Positions 32,343-41,626 of a DNA stretch of 44,190 bases are shown here, piece after piece (within the stretch, counting starts at the first letter, position 1; every line of letters begins with the position of its first letter). The stretch covers positions 1-44,190 of the forward strand of contig CAMQTD010000002.1 of the NCBI GenBank assembly GCA_947036995.1, written 5' to 3'. The DNA comes from an uncultured Parabacteroides sp. (GTDB taxonomy: Bacteria; Bacteroidota; Bacteroidia; Bacteroidales; Tannerellaceae). A model generated the notes under the pieces. It ran no database searches. It was not told the origin of the DNA and was given only the letters and a program-made list of their open reading frames with translations. The position numbers and the translations under genes were made by a program.

Positions 32343-32373
32343 TTTGTATTTTGATAAAAATAAACGACCTTTG
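32343..32373 (+). promoter_or_regulatory. Promoter of the TetR-family gene
   Basis: TTTG (32343-32346), 19 bp and GACCTTTG (32366-32373), one mismatch in the -7. The spacing equals that of the tRNA promoter. It lies 31 bp before ATG 32405. Confidence 0.6.
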
Positions 32374-32404
32374 TCGGCAGAAAATAAAATTCAACTATAT
32401 TAAT

Positions 32405-33034
32405 ATGACATCGGTTCCTAACCTTATACAAAAAGACCAACTTGTTAAAGAGCGAATTATTCGAAGTGCTTTTGCTCAGTTTGCGCTCTATGGTATAAAA
32501 AGTATCAGTATGGATGCGATTGCTCAGAATATGAGTATATCAAAGCGTACAATCTATGGTTATTTTAATGATAAAGAAGAGTTATTGACCGAAGGTATTG
32601 ATTATTGCTGTCGGTTAGCACAACGTGTATACATTAAAGCGAATCAAGAACAAGTGAGCCCAACACCTATTGCTATGATTTTGGGATTCTATCATAAGAT
32701 ACGCGAAAATCCTCAATGCTACAGTTCGCGCTTTTACGAAGATTTGCGTAAGTTTCCACAAGCTTTGGAGAAGTTTGAGCTTGAAAGAGATTATTTTGCA
32801 AAAGAGTGTCGTGCTGTTTTTGCAAGAGGCGTAAAAGAGGGCTATTTCTTGCCCGATGTAAATTACGAAATTCTATCGCTCCTTGTTAAAGAGAAAATTC
32901 TCGGACTACATCCCTCTCATACCTATTTGCATTACTCCTTTTTAGATGTATGTGATGCTGTTGTGTACACCTTTATTCGCGGTGTATGCACGAGTAAAGG
33001 AATTCAAAATCTAGAAGAGTTGCGTCAACGTTGA
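32405..33034 (+). CDS. TetR/AcrR-family transcriptional regulator
   Basis: A DNA-binding regulator of 209 aa. ATG 32405 (MTSVPNLIQKDQ) follows its promoter; the track start at 32222 does not. The N-terminal helix-turn-helix is clear: RIIRSAFAQFALYGIKSISMDAIA followed by SISKRTIYGYFNDKEEL (residues about 15-65). The C-terminal ligand domain has no specific features I recognise. The target is unknown; the divergent permease is the closest candidate. Its 3' end overlaps the convergent phoR end by 10 bp. Confidence 0.92.
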   Translation: MTSVPNLIQKDQLVKERIIRSAFAQFALYGIKSISMDAIAQNMSISKRTIYGYFNDKEELLTEGIDYCCRLAQRVYIKANQEQVSPTPIAMILGFYHKIRENPQCYSSRFYEDLRKFPQALEKFELERDYFAKECRAVFARGVKEGYFLPDVNYEILSLLVKEKILGLHPSHTYLHYSFLDVCDAVVYTFIRGVCTSKGIQNLEELRQR

Positions 33035-34770
33035 GCACTCTTCTTTTTGATTGAGAATTGGATCTCTAATCCAGCATCCTTCCGATTCTTAGCCGTTACT
33101 GTACCTTGATGCAGTAGTACGGCATTTTTCACGATCGAAAGTCCCAGTCCTGACCCACCAGCATTACGCGCACGTCCTTCTGATACACGATAGAAACGAT
33201 CTAAAAGTCGTGTAAGATGTTCTTCGCCTACACCTACACCATTATCCCAAACCGAGAAATAACAAAATTCAGCATCTTCGAAATAGCGTTCGGCAGTAAT
33301 TACAGGTTTGCCGCCTGCATAGGTAAGCGCATTCTCTATTAAGTTGCGAAATATTGCGTACAGTAACGTTTCGTTACCCACCACCAATGTGTCAACGGGG
33401 ATATTATTAAGCACGAGCGCCTCTTTTTTCTGAATGTTAGTCGAAAGACTTTGTTTGATCTCTTCGATTAGTTCGTTCAAATTAACCTCTTGGCTCTTCT
33501 CTTGATTCCCGTTTAGCTCCATTTGAGTGATGATAGATATATCGCAAATAAGGCTAGATAGTCGTTGTGTTTGTACAAAACAGCGTTCGATAAAGAGACG
33601 CATCTTATCGGGCGAAATATCTTTTTGCTCCATCAAGGTTTCGATGTATCCACTGATACTGCAAACAGGTGTACGCAATTCGTGTGCAATATTACTTGTC
33701 ATCTCTTGCTTTAGGAGTCTGTTTTTCTCTAGAGCGGTTACATTATCAAGAATCACCTCAATGCTTTTATCTTGAAATAAAATAATGCGCAGGGTGTAGT
33801 ACTGTCTGTTCTTCTCGATTGTCTCTTCAAAAATAACTGGTTGCGTCTCTGAACTAGCTTGATCCAGAAAATCTACACCACGTGCAAAAGCTTTAGTAGC
33901 GAAAAAATCTTCTATCGAAAGGGTTGGTTTGTCTGTTATGGCATTCAAGTGCGTTACAAAAAGGGCATTCGAGTAGATGTTTTTTCGTTCGCTAGAGAAA
34001 AAAGCAATACCAGTTGTAGCGTGCGAAAAGTGTAGAATGAGTTTATCCTTTTCGCGCATTAAATCCTCTTTGCGCTGCTTTATCTCTTTAAAGTTCTCGA
34101 CTAACTTGGCACCAATATCACCCAGCTCTCCACTCGGAAAAGCGTGTTCTACGTTTACATTCTCGTCTCGCTTCGAATATGCAAAATCTCTTAATTTAGC
34201 AAGCGATTGCCCCATTCGATCCGAAAGAATCAGTAACGAAAGAAATGCAACAATAAAGATGGCAAAAATAAGATAGATGTAGAGATTGTCTCCTTTTAGC
34301 AGTGCTTGAACATTTATGTTATAAGGCAGTGCCAATCGGATAAAATAGTTTTTGAAATATGTTGCCTGATAATAATATACGACACCCGTTGTGGCAGACG
34401 TTCGCATAACAGAACCTGTCGTATTGATATTTGCCGACGATACTTCGGGGCGTAACAAATGATTGTCTGCTGTTTTTACATCCGATTTAATATTGTCGAA
34501 GAGTACAACGCCTGCTGCATCGATCATTGTTACACGCAACTCTTTGGGAAGCAACTGCACGATCGCAGTATAATCAATTGAATCTAATGCTTGATGCGCT
34601 TGCTTTTCGTTGATAAAGTTGTGTAAAACAGTTGTATATGCGGCAATCGAACTCTTTAATGTATCTATCTTATATGTTTTCTCTCTATTGTATTGTACTA
34701 CAATAATTGCCAACGTAAACAAGGTAAAGATGGCAAGGAAGTTGAGAAATAATTTTTTCTTGTATGTCAT
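33025..34770 (-). CDS. phoR: Phosphate-regulon sensor histidine kinase PhoR
   Basis: A membrane sensor kinase of 581 aa. Two helices (about 8-28 and 160-182) flank an extracytoplasmic domain. A HAMP-like linker, a PAS region (about 245-330, THATTGIAFFSSE-like), a HisKA domain with SNIAHELRTPV (phospho-His) and a HATPase domain with NLIENAL, DNGVG and GGSGLGLSIVK follow. It is the last gene after phoB, so the assignment to PhoR rests on the pst-phoU-phoB operon. It would phosphorylate PhoB when phosphate is low. Confidence 0.92.
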   Translation of the reverse strand: MTYKKKLFLNFLAIFTLFTLAIIVVQYNREKTYKIDTLKSSIAAYTTVLHNFINEKQAHQALDSIDYTAIVQLLPKELRVTMIDAAGVVLFDNIKSDVKTADNHLLRPEVSSANINTTGSVMRTSATTGVVYYYQATYFKNYFIRLALPYNINVQALLKGDNLYIYLIFAIFIVAFLSLLILSDRMGQSLAKLRDFAYSKRDENVNVEHAFPSGELGDIGAKLVENFKEIKQRKEDLMREKDKLILHFSHATTGIAFFSSERKNIYSNALFVTHLNAITDKPTLSIEDFFATKAFARGVDFLDQASSETQPVIFEETIEKNRQYYTLRIILFQDKSIEVILDNVTALEKNRLLKQEMTSNIAHELRTPVCSISGYIETLMEQKDISPDKMRLFIERCFVQTQRLSSLICDISIITQMELNGNQEKSQEVNLNELIEEIKQSLSTNIQKKEALVLNNIPVDTLVVGNETLLYAIFRNLIENALTYAGGKPVITAERYFEDAEFCYFSVWDNGVGVGEEHLTRLLDRFYRVSEGRARNAGGSGLGLSIVKNAVLLHQGTVTAKNRKDAGLEIQFSIKKKSAQR

Positions 34771-34797
34771 GTTCAGTATTGAATCGTATTATTTTTA

Positions 34798-35508
34798 TTA
34801 TTTAAAACAGTAACCATAGCCTGTGCGGTTTGTGATACGTGCTCCGGCAACACCTATTTTTTTACGTAAACGTGTAATATGTACGTCTACGGTACGCTCT
34901 AGTACATAGGTTTCGTCTCTCCAAACGCGACTTAATATCTCCTCTCTAGCGTAAATACGTCCACGCTGCTCTACGAGTAGGCGCAAAATTTCAAACTCTT
35001 TTTTAGTTAGTAGTATCTGTTCGCCTGCAACTGTAACCTCTTTTCGGTCGAGGTCGATCTCTAGTTCGTCGAAAATAAGTTTCTTTTGAGCAGAACTGTC
35101 TGGTTCGTTTAAGCCTTGTGTTACCTCGGCTCGGCTCATTACAGCACGCGAGCGAGCAATTACCTCTTTGATTGAGAACGGTTTTGTAATATAGTCGTCT
35201 GCCCCCAAGCTAAATCCTGTAAGCATATCATTCTCTGTTACTTTAGCGGTGAGAAAGATAATTGGGATTTTTAGTTTATACTCTTTGCGCATCTTCTCTG
35301 CTACGTGTAGCCCCGAGATACCCTCCATCATAATATCTAACAATACCAAATCAAAGGTTTGTTCTTTTATCTTATTTAGGGCAGCCTCGCCGCTTTTTGC
35401 AGTTTCGATAAGATAGCCTTCGCTCTCTAGGTTAAACATTAAGATATCACGGATATCCTCCTCATCGTCTACAATTAAAATCTTTTTTGCTCTACGCTCT
35501 TTAACCAT
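34798..35508 (-). CDS. phoB: Phosphate-regulon response regulator PhoB
   Basis: An OmpR/PhoB-type response regulator of 236 aa. ATG 35508 is preferred over 35532; either start overlaps the phoU end. The receiver domain (about 8-122) has the DDEED acid pocket, the phospho-Asp in VLLDIMME, T in FLTAKV and K in ITKPFS. The winged-helix domain (about 140-235) shows LLTKKEFEILRLLVE and RTVDVHITRLRKKIG. It most likely binds the Pho-box-like repeats before pstS. Confidence 0.94.
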   Translation of the reverse strand: MVKERRAKKILIVDDEEDIRDILMFNLESEGYLIETAKSGEAALNKIKEQTFDLVLLDIMMEGISGLHVAEKMRKEYKLKIPIIFLTAKVTENDMLTGFSLGADDYITKPFSIKEVIARSRAVMSRAEVTQGLNEPDSSAQKKLIFDELEIDLDRKEVTVAGEQILLTKKEFEILRLLVEQRGRIYAREEILSRVWRDETYVLERTVDVHITRLRKKIGVAGARITNRTGYGYCFK

Positions 35509-36169
35509 GGTGTTTAATATCACGCCCTTCAATAATATAAATTGCAGATTCTGCTATGTTTGTTGCGTTATCGCCAATGCGTTCTAAGTTGGCTGCAAGT
35601 ACACCTATTTGTAAAATGTCGGACAATTGTTTTTTTGTTAATGCCACGCCTGCCGAAGCTTCAGATAACGAATCCATAATCTGAGCATGCAGTAGATCTG
35701 CACGATCATCTGCTGCAATTGTTTTAATTGCTAAAAGATTATCTTCACAAGCGAAAGCAAATATAGCATTTTGTGTCATAACATCTACTACGTCAAAAAG
35801 CTTTTCTAATGCAGGTTGTATTGATTGGTAGATCTCACTGGTTCTGTCAACCGAGCAGAGTCGATGCGAAACATTCAGTAGATGATCTCCAATGCGCTCC
35901 ATGTAGGCAGTCATGTCGTAATATGCGATGATCTTGCGTAGGTCGATGGCACGTGGAGCATACAGCACGATCGAACTAATCATTTCGCTGCGAAGCTTTA
36001 CCTCTAAGCTATCAATTAAACCCTCATTCACCTCAATCTCTGGCATAACAGCCATATCGGGTTGTTTGCCGAGTAGCTGTTTGTCGAAACTAAGTTGTTT
36101 CATTACTATTTTAGAGAGTAGCTGAAAGTCGTTCTTTATTTTTTCAAATACAATTTCTTGTGAGCCCAT
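35501..36169 (-). CDS. phoU: Phosphate signalling protein PhoU
   Basis: A cytoplasmic protein of 222 aa with two PhoU repeats, each a three-helix bundle (RSEMISSIVLYAPRAIDLRKIIAYYDMTAYMERIGDH and ILQIGVLAANLERIGDNATNIAE). The E-RIGDHxxN metal-binding motifs are present in both halves. ATG 36169 replaces the track start at 36250, which lies inside pstB. It links the Pst transporter to PhoR to keep the regulon off in high phosphate. Confidence 0.95.
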   Translation of the reverse strand: MGSQEIVFEKIKNDFQLLSKIVMKQLSFDKQLLGKQPDMAVMPEIEVNEGLIDSLEVKLRSEMISSIVLYAPRAIDLRKIIAYYDMTAYMERIGDHLLNVSHRLCSVDRTSEIYQSIQPALEKLFDVVDVMTQNAIFAFACEDNLLAIKTIAADDRADLLHAQIMDSLSEASAGVALTKKQLSDILQIGVLAANLERIGDNATNIAESAIYIIEGRDIKHHG

Positions 36170-36207
36170 ATTGATTCTTTTATTTTTTATTGATCGCTTA
36201 TATTTAA

Positions 36208-37041
36208 TTATCCGAAACGCCCTGTTAGGTACTCTTCGGTTTTTTGACACGCTGGATTGGTAAACATGGTATTGGTGCGGTCGTATTCGATGAGTTCGCC
36301 CATGTACATAAACATTGAATTGTCTGAAATACGTGCAGCTTGCGACATATTGTGTGTTACGATCACAATCGAAAACTCTTTTTTGAGTGTTAACAGCAAC
36401 TCTTCAATGTGATTTGTTGCTATCGGGTCAAGTGCCGATGTAGGTTCGTCCATGAGTAGTACCTCTGGTTTCAATGCAATGGCACGTGCAATACACAGAC
36501 GTTGCTGCTGACCTCCCGAAAGAAATGAACCCTTTTTGTTGAGTAGGTCTTTTACCTCGTCCCACAACACTACGTTACGTAACGATTGCTCTACCAACGC
36601 TTCTCGTTCCGCTTTTGGTAGTTTTATTCCATTCAAGCTATAACCAGCCAATACATTGTCGAAGATACTCATGTTCGGGAATGGGTTGGGGCGCTGAAAC
36701 ACCATGCCTGCATTGCGGCGCACTTCCATCGCATTCATCTTCAATACATCTTGATCGTTTAGTAGAATCTCTCCCGTTACTTTAATGTAATCGTATAGTT
36801 CGTGCATGCGATTTACGGCACGTAGGAGGGTACTCTTTCCACAGCCCGATGGTCCCATGATGGCAGTTATCTTCCCTTTTTCTACTGCGGCATTCACCGA
36901 TTCAATGGCATTCTTCCCTGGTGCGTAACTAACGCAAACATCTTTAAACGTTAAAATGGCATCTTCGACAATGAGCGGTGTACGCACGTTGTTTGAAGTT
37001 ATGAGGGTATCTATCATATTGTTGTTTACTGTATTTTCCAT
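36208..37041 (-). CDS. pstB: Phosphate ABC transporter ATP-binding protein PstB
   Basis: An ATPase of 277 aa. Walker A GPSGCGKST (about residue 60), the Q loop in GMVFQRPNPFPNMSIFDNV, the signature FLSGGQQQR, Walker B VLLMDEPTSALD and the switch His in IVTHNM are all intact. The N-terminus is about 25 residues longer than usual. Its start overlaps the pstA end by 16 bp. Confidence 0.97.
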   Translation of the reverse strand: MENTVNNNMIDTLITSNNVRTPLIVEDAILTFKDVCVSYAPGKNAIESVNAAVEKGKITAIMGPSGCGKSTLLRAVNRMHELYDYIKVTGEILLNDQDVLKMNAMEVRRNAGMVFQRPNPFPNMSIFDNVLAGYSLNGIKLPKAEREALVEQSLRNVVLWDEVKDLLNKKGSFLSGGQQQRLCIARAIALKPEVLLMDEPTSALDPIATNHIEELLLTLKKEFSIVIVTHNMSQAARISDNSMFMYMGELIEYDRTNTMFTNPACQKTEEYLTGRFG

Positions 37042-37892
37042 CTGTGAGCAATAAATTTAGCGATAATATTGAGTGTTAAAATCAGCATAAGTAAAAAGAG
37101 CGAGCAGCTCCAAATCATATCCATTAAGTTGGGATCGTTATAAAACTCCCAGATTAATAGTGGCACGGCACTCATCGGACGCATTACATCTACCGTAATC
37201 ATGGAGCTGCCGAGGGCGGTTAGCATAATCGGAGCCGTTTCGCCCGTTACACGCGAGATAGAGAGTAGTATGCCGGTAAACAAACCGCCAAAGGCTGCCG
37301 GTAGTAAAATCTTTAGTACTACGCTCGTATAAGAAGCACCCAACGCAAGACCAGCCTCTTTAAGCGAAGGGGGAAGCATCTTTAATGTCTCTTCGGTAGA
37401 TCGGATAATAAGCGGAGCCATCATCAACGACAAGGCAAAAGCACCTGCAAGTGCAGAGTAACTCTGAAAGGAGCAAACAATCCATGCATACGAGATAATT
37501 CCGATTACAATGGATGGAACACCTTGCATAAGATCTGCCACAAAACGGACTATATTCGAAAAGATAGCCGTAGGCTTCTCTGCTAAATAGATACCAATCA
37601 TAATTCCGATTGGTATAGCCACAGCCGAGGCCAACGAAACCATGATCAGTGTACCAATAATACCATTTGCAATACCACCAGGAATAACATCGCCTGTTCC
37701 AGCAGCTAGCATAGCATCTAATGTGCTTGGTGCTGTTTCGGTGAAAAAAGCGATGTTTAGTTGTTTGTATCCTTTGCGAATAAGTTCGAACAGGATCGAA
37801 ACAAGTGGCAAAGCCCCCAACGACATCAACAGGCAGATAAGGATAAAAAAGCCTTTATCTTTGAGTTGTCTGAATTTTGTATGTGTAATCAT
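37026..37892 (-). CDS. pstA: Phosphate ABC transporter permease PstA
   Basis: An inner-membrane permease of 288 aa with about six helices and the EAA-type loop LKEAGLALGASYTSVVLKILLPAAFGG. GGIANGIIGTLIMVSLASAVAIPIGI is typical of PstA. It overlaps pstC by 4 bp (ATGA) and pstB by 16 bp, so translation is coupled. Confidence 0.96.
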   Translation of the reverse strand: MITHTKFRQLKDKGFFILICLLMSLGALPLVSILFELIRKGYKQLNIAFFTETAPSTLDAMLAAGTGDVIPGGIANGIIGTLIMVSLASAVAIPIGIMIGIYLAEKPTAIFSNIVRFVADLMQGVPSIVIGIISYAWIVCSFQSYSALAGAFALSLMMAPLIIRSTEETLKMLPPSLKEAGLALGASYTSVVLKILLPAAFGGLFTGILLSISRVTGETAPIMLTALGSSMITVDVMRPMSAVPLLIWEFYNDPNLMDMIWSCSLFLLMLILTLNIIAKFIAHRWKIQ

Positions 37893-38743
37893 TGATTGAA
37901 TCTTTTAATAATGAATTTCCCAGCCAAGTTGATTAGTGCCGTAAGGATGAACAACAGAAAAGCAATCGCAATCAATGCACTTAGTTTCAACCCATCTGCC
38001 TCACCAAATTGATTGGCAATCACACTCGCCATCGTATTGCCGGTAGCTGTAAGTGATAGGGGTAGGTTGTTTGTGTTTCCGATTAACATGGTTACCGCCA
38101 TGGTTTCGCCCAAAGCACGTCCTAAAGCCAATATAAAACTGGCAAAGATACCCGATCCGGCAAAGGGAAATACAACTTGCTGAATCATATCGAGCCGTGT
38201 TGCACCAAGACTATAAGCACCCTCTTTTAAATCGTTCGGAACCATTGACAGAAATTCGGCACTCAGTGAAGAGGCGTAAGGTATAATCATAATGGCTAAA
38301 ACAACAGCCGAAGTGAAGATGCCAAAACCTCCTGTAGAAAAGCCACTCTCGATAATCCATGGTCGGAGCGTATAAAATCCCCATAAGCCATAAACAATAG
38401 AAGGAATACCTGCTAAAAGATCTACGATTGCCCCAATAATATGCGCCGCTTTAGTGCCGCGATAGTATACGCCCGTAAACAAAGCTACCGGAAGGGCAAA
38501 TGGAATTGCAATCAGCAGTGCCAAGAAAGCGGTAAACAGTGTGCCCACAATAAAAGGCAGCGCACCATACGCCTCTCGGTCGGGATGCGGATCCCAAGCC
38601 GTAGAACCAATAAACTTAAAGAACCCAAAAGCATCAAAGGCGGGTAACGCCCCATCGAAAAGGGTATACACCATCCCTGCTCCGATAAGCAGTAGCAACA
38701 GGGAGGCTGTAAAAAGCGCTTTTTTAAATAAAAGATCTTTCAT
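37889..38743 (-). CDS. pstC: Phosphate ABC transporter permease PstC
   Basis: An inner-membrane permease of 284 aa. The region WDPHPDREAYGALPFIVGTLFTAFLALLIA, GIPSIVYGLWG and the loop LKEGAYSLGATRLDMIQQVVFPFAGSG identify PstC, as does GRALGETMAVTMLIGN. It begins 9 bp after the pstS stop. Confidence 0.96.
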   Translation of the reverse strand: MKDLLFKKALFTASLLLLLIGAGMVYTLFDGALPAFDAFGFFKFIGSTAWDPHPDREAYGALPFIVGTLFTAFLALLIAIPFALPVALFTGVYYRGTKAAHIIGAIVDLLAGIPSIVYGLWGFYTLRPWIIESGFSTGGFGIFTSAVVLAIMIIPYASSLSAEFLSMVPNDLKEGAYSLGATRLDMIQQVVFPFAGSGIFASFILALGRALGETMAVTMLIGNTNNLPLSLTATGNTMASVIANQFGEADGLKLSALIAIAFLLFILTALINLAGKFIIKRFNQ

Positions 38744-38752
38744 TTAAATGAT

Positions 38753-39814
38753 TTAAAGCGTCTCTCCATTAAAAGAAACAGTGTCTAAATTTTTAGTTGC
38801 AACCTCGATCACATTGGTTGGAAGTGGTGCATAATGCACCTTTGTAGTTAAAGCTTGCGCTTCGGCGCTTAGCATCCATTTGAGTAATGAAAGTGTTTGT
38901 ACGGCTTGATTTTTCTCTCTCGAGGCGTAGGCTTGTTCTTTATATAAGATAATCCAAGTAAAACAACTGATTGGGTAAGCACCCTCGGCAGGCGAGTTTG
39001 TAATCATTTGGCGTGAGTCTGCTGCATGTGCACCATTTGCAGCAGCCGAAATTGTTGCCGTAGTAGCAGCCACAAATTCACCTTTTGGGTTTTGGAGTGA
39101 AGCAGAAGGAATTTTAACAGCAAAAGCATATTCAGAACCAATATAACCAATTGCACCTGGCGTTTGCTTAATGATTCCTGCAACACCTGGGTTACCTTTA
39201 GCAGCTACACCGAAATCCCATTTAAGCGATTTACCTGTACCTTTATTTGCTGCCCATACTGTAGAAGCCTTAGACATATAATCGCTAAATACATACGTAG
39301 TACCACTGCCGTCGGAACGGTATACAGGCGTAATGGCTAACTTCGGTAGGGTTACACTTGGGTTTAATGCTGCAATTTGTGGATCATCCCACGAGGTGAT
39401 TGTTCCTTGATAGATGCCTTCAAGAGCAATCGCATTCAAGTTTAACTGATCAACACCTGCAAGGTTATAGGCTAAAACAACGGCTCCCATACAGGTTGGA
39501 ATGTGTAAAACCGCTCCAGGCATATTGGCAAGCTCTTTGTCCGAAAGATAAGCATCTGTACCACCAAAGTCTACCACTTTGTCTTTCAAGCTACGGATAC
39601 CACCGCCACTACCTACACCACCGTAGGTAACATCATTTGCTGCATTTTGCTGATAGGTTTTGAAGGCTAGGTTATAATATGGAAGCGGAAAAGTTGCTCC
39701 TGCAGCAGTTATCACTACGCCATCGTCTGAAGTTTGATTTTTTGATTTAGCCCCACAAGAGGTTAAAATAAGTAGTGATAATGCAGCAGCAAGAAATTGT
39801 TGAACTGTTTTCAT
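38753..39814 (-). CDS. pstS: Phosphate-binding lipoprotein PstS
   Basis: The periplasmic phosphate-binding component, 353 aa, anchored by a lipoprotein signal (MKTVQQFLAAALSLLILTSC). Ligand motifs are ITAAGATFPLPYYNLAF, YGGVGSGGGIRSLKDKVVDFGGTDA, VYRSDGSGTTYVFSDYM and GAIGYIGSEYA. It is the first gene of the operon and is preceded by a Pho-box-like array and a -7 element. Confidence 0.97.
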   Translation of the reverse strand: MKTVQQFLAAALSLLILTSCGAKSKNQTSDDGVVITAAGATFPLPYYNLAFKTYQQNAANDVTYGGVGSGGGIRSLKDKVVDFGGTDAYLSDKELANMPGAVLHIPTCMGAVVLAYNLAGVDQLNLNAIALEGIYQGTITSWDDPQIAALNPSVTLPKLAITPVYRSDGSGTTYVFSDYMSKASTVWAANKGTGKSLKWDFGVAAKGNPGVAGIIKQTPGAIGYIGSEYAFAVKIPSASLQNPKGEFVAATTATISAAANGAHAADSRQMITNSPAEGAYPISCFTWIILYKEQAYASREKNQAVQTLSLLKWMLSAEAQALTTKVHYAPLPTNVIEVATKNLDTVSFNGETL

Positions 39815-39854
39815 TTTGTATGTTTTCGTTTTATTTATCGTATTAATTACACCA

Positions 39855-39911
39855 CAAAAATAGGGTAGTAATGCTACATATATATGACGAAAATGTTACA
39901 AAATGGTTACA
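39855..39911 (-). promoter_or_regulatory. Pho-box-like PhoB site and promoter of the pst operon
   Basis: On the minus strand TGTAACC, TGTAACA and CGTCATA follow each other at 11-bp steps, each separated by 4 bp of AT. This is the layout of PhoB boxes (7-bp direct repeats with 4-bp spacers). The -7 element TATTTTTG (39862-39855) lies 20 bp further on. The array takes the place of the -33 element, which is missing, as in PhoB-activated promoters. Confidence 0.7.
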
Positions 39912-39931
39912 ATTACAGCATAGATACCGAA

Positions 39932-41455
39932 TTATTGATGTTCGGTTCTTAACAAATCGTTAACCGTTTTCACGGGGTTGAACGTTTCGATAGGCACTTC
40001 TACAAAAATAGTATTCCAATCAGACATGGCACCATTCCACAAACCAGGTAATTCTAATGCCTTCAGTTCTCTGCCATCTTTACTCTTTTGCGAGATAAAG
40101 CCCGTACTCTTATCCACATAATTTGGTAGATCGTATGCTTCGCCTTTATCGTTTTTCAGTGCGCAGATTAAATCTACTGGATTGAAATGCGTTCCTTGCT
40201 CAAACATTGCTTTCTTGTTTGGATCTGATAGGTCTATTTGTGAGCTTTCTAAGATTTGAGGAGACGTAGTTCCGTCAGCGTTATATGTAATAAACGGACC
40301 ACCACCAGGTTCGCCTACATTACGTACCATTCCACAAACACGTAGTGGGCGGAGTAGTTTTTTGCGTAGGTAGATAGCTAGTTCTGAATCTTCCATTGTT
40401 TTTAACTCTTCGCTGCGTACACACAATACGTTTTGCACAAAACGAATCATTGCTTCGGTCTGTTCTTGCGTATGTTTGCCGCTCTCTAGGAGTTTTAGAT
40501 AATCAAATATCTGTTGTTGGATGGTTACTAATAGTCCAGCCAATACTTTTTTATAGATAACAGTCGAACATTTAAAACTATCAGGCACTACATTGTCAAT
40601 GTTTTTTACATATACAATATCAGCATCTAAATCGTTCAAATTTTCAATCAAAGCACCATGACCAGCCGGACGGAATAAAAGTGAACCATCAGCCAATCTA
40701 AAAGGATTGTTCTCTAAATCTACAGCTAAAGTATCAGTACTTGCTTTTTGAACACTGAAAGATACATCGTATTTAACGGAGAACTTCTCTTCCATATACT
40801 CCTTTTTCTCCTGAACCAATGCTTCAAACAGCGGTTTGTGTTCTGGTGAAACGGTGAAATGGATATTTACCTTGCCAGTTGTATTTTTGGCATACATAGC
40901 GCCTTCGGCTAGATGCTCTTCCATGGCAGTTCGTATCTTATTGTCTGCTGCTTTATGGAATTGTAGCAATCCTTTAGGTAGCTGTCCATAATTAAGCCCC
41001 TCGGAGTTTAATAGATTCGATACAATTGCTTTGAACTTCCCTTGATTAATCAATGTTGGAATATATTCGTTTTCGTTACTTAAACAGGTTTGGTTAAGTG
41101 TATCGAAAAAAGCGAAGAGTGGAAGAGAGTCAAAGAACTTTTTCTCAAAAGCAGTTGTTGGTACATCGTAAGGTGCAGCCAAAAACTCATATAAGTCTTT
41201 AAACATTCTGCTAGCAGCACCCGAAGCAGGTACAAACTTGATGATTGTTTTATCGCTCGCTAAGTATTCGTCCCAAGCACTCGCATAGAAAGCTTGTTTA
41301 TCTGCTGGAACAACCATAACGCCATGCTCAATACTTGCCGAATAGGCTATGTCTAAAAACGGAAAACCATGCTCAAAGCAAGCGAGTTGCTCTTCGATCT
41401 GTTTTGTTGTAATACCTTTGTCTAGTAAAAGGGATTTGTCGACGGATGTTAACAT
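39932..41455 (-). CDS. DUF4301 family protein
   Basis: A cytoplasmic protein of 507 aa found widely in Bacteroidota (DUF4301), function not established. Features are FVPASGAASRMFKDLYEFLAAP near residue 75, resembling the sugar-nucleotidyltransferase P-loop-like start, then FRPAGHGALIENLNDLDADIVYVKNIDNVVPD (about 260-295) and GMVRNVGEPGGGPFITYN (about 375-395). These suggest a nucleotidyltransferase-like fold, but I would not name a substrate. Its stop lies 20 bp before the Pho-box-like site, with no terminator visible, so some read-through into pstS is possible. Confidence 0.85.
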   Translation of the reverse strand: MLTSVDKSLLLDKGITTKQIEEQLACFEHGFPFLDIAYSASIEHGVMVVPADKQAFYASAWDEYLASDKTIIKFVPASGAASRMFKDLYEFLAAPYDVPTTAFEKKFFDSLPLFAFFDTLNQTCLSNENEYIPTLINQGKFKAIVSNLLNSEGLNYGQLPKGLLQFHKAADNKIRTAMEEHLAEGAMYAKNTTGKVNIHFTVSPEHKPLFEALVQEKKEYMEEKFSVKYDVSFSVQKASTDTLAVDLENNPFRLADGSLLFRPAGHGALIENLNDLDADIVYVKNIDNVVPDSFKCSTVIYKKVLAGLLVTIQQQIFDYLKLLESGKHTQEQTEAMIRFVQNVLCVRSEELKTMEDSELAIYLRKKLLRPLRVCGMVRNVGEPGGGPFITYNADGTTSPQILESSQIDLSDPNKKAMFEQGTHFNPVDLICALKNDKGEAYDLPNYVDKSTGFISQKSKDGRELKALELPGLWNGAMSDWNTIFVEVPIETFNPVKTVNDLLRTEHQ

Positions 41456-41514
41456 ATTAATATAGTATTTAGTTTTATATACTTGTTTGTCTCAGTGTAT
41501 CTCTTTGTATATCG

Positions 41515-41522
41515 CAAATTTA
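41515..41522 (-). promoter_or_regulatory. -7 element for the DUF4301 gene
   Basis: TAAATTTG on the minus strand, 59 bp before the ATG, fits TAnnTTTG. No -33 match is seen at the usual spacing. Confidence 0.4.
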
Positions 41523-41626
41523 TTAAAATAACACGACGTTGTATTCAATATATCCAATAAAAAATATAATTTTACTGCACAAACAGCAATTTGTTTCTGT
41601 TGCGGTTATATTTAACACCAAGTAGT

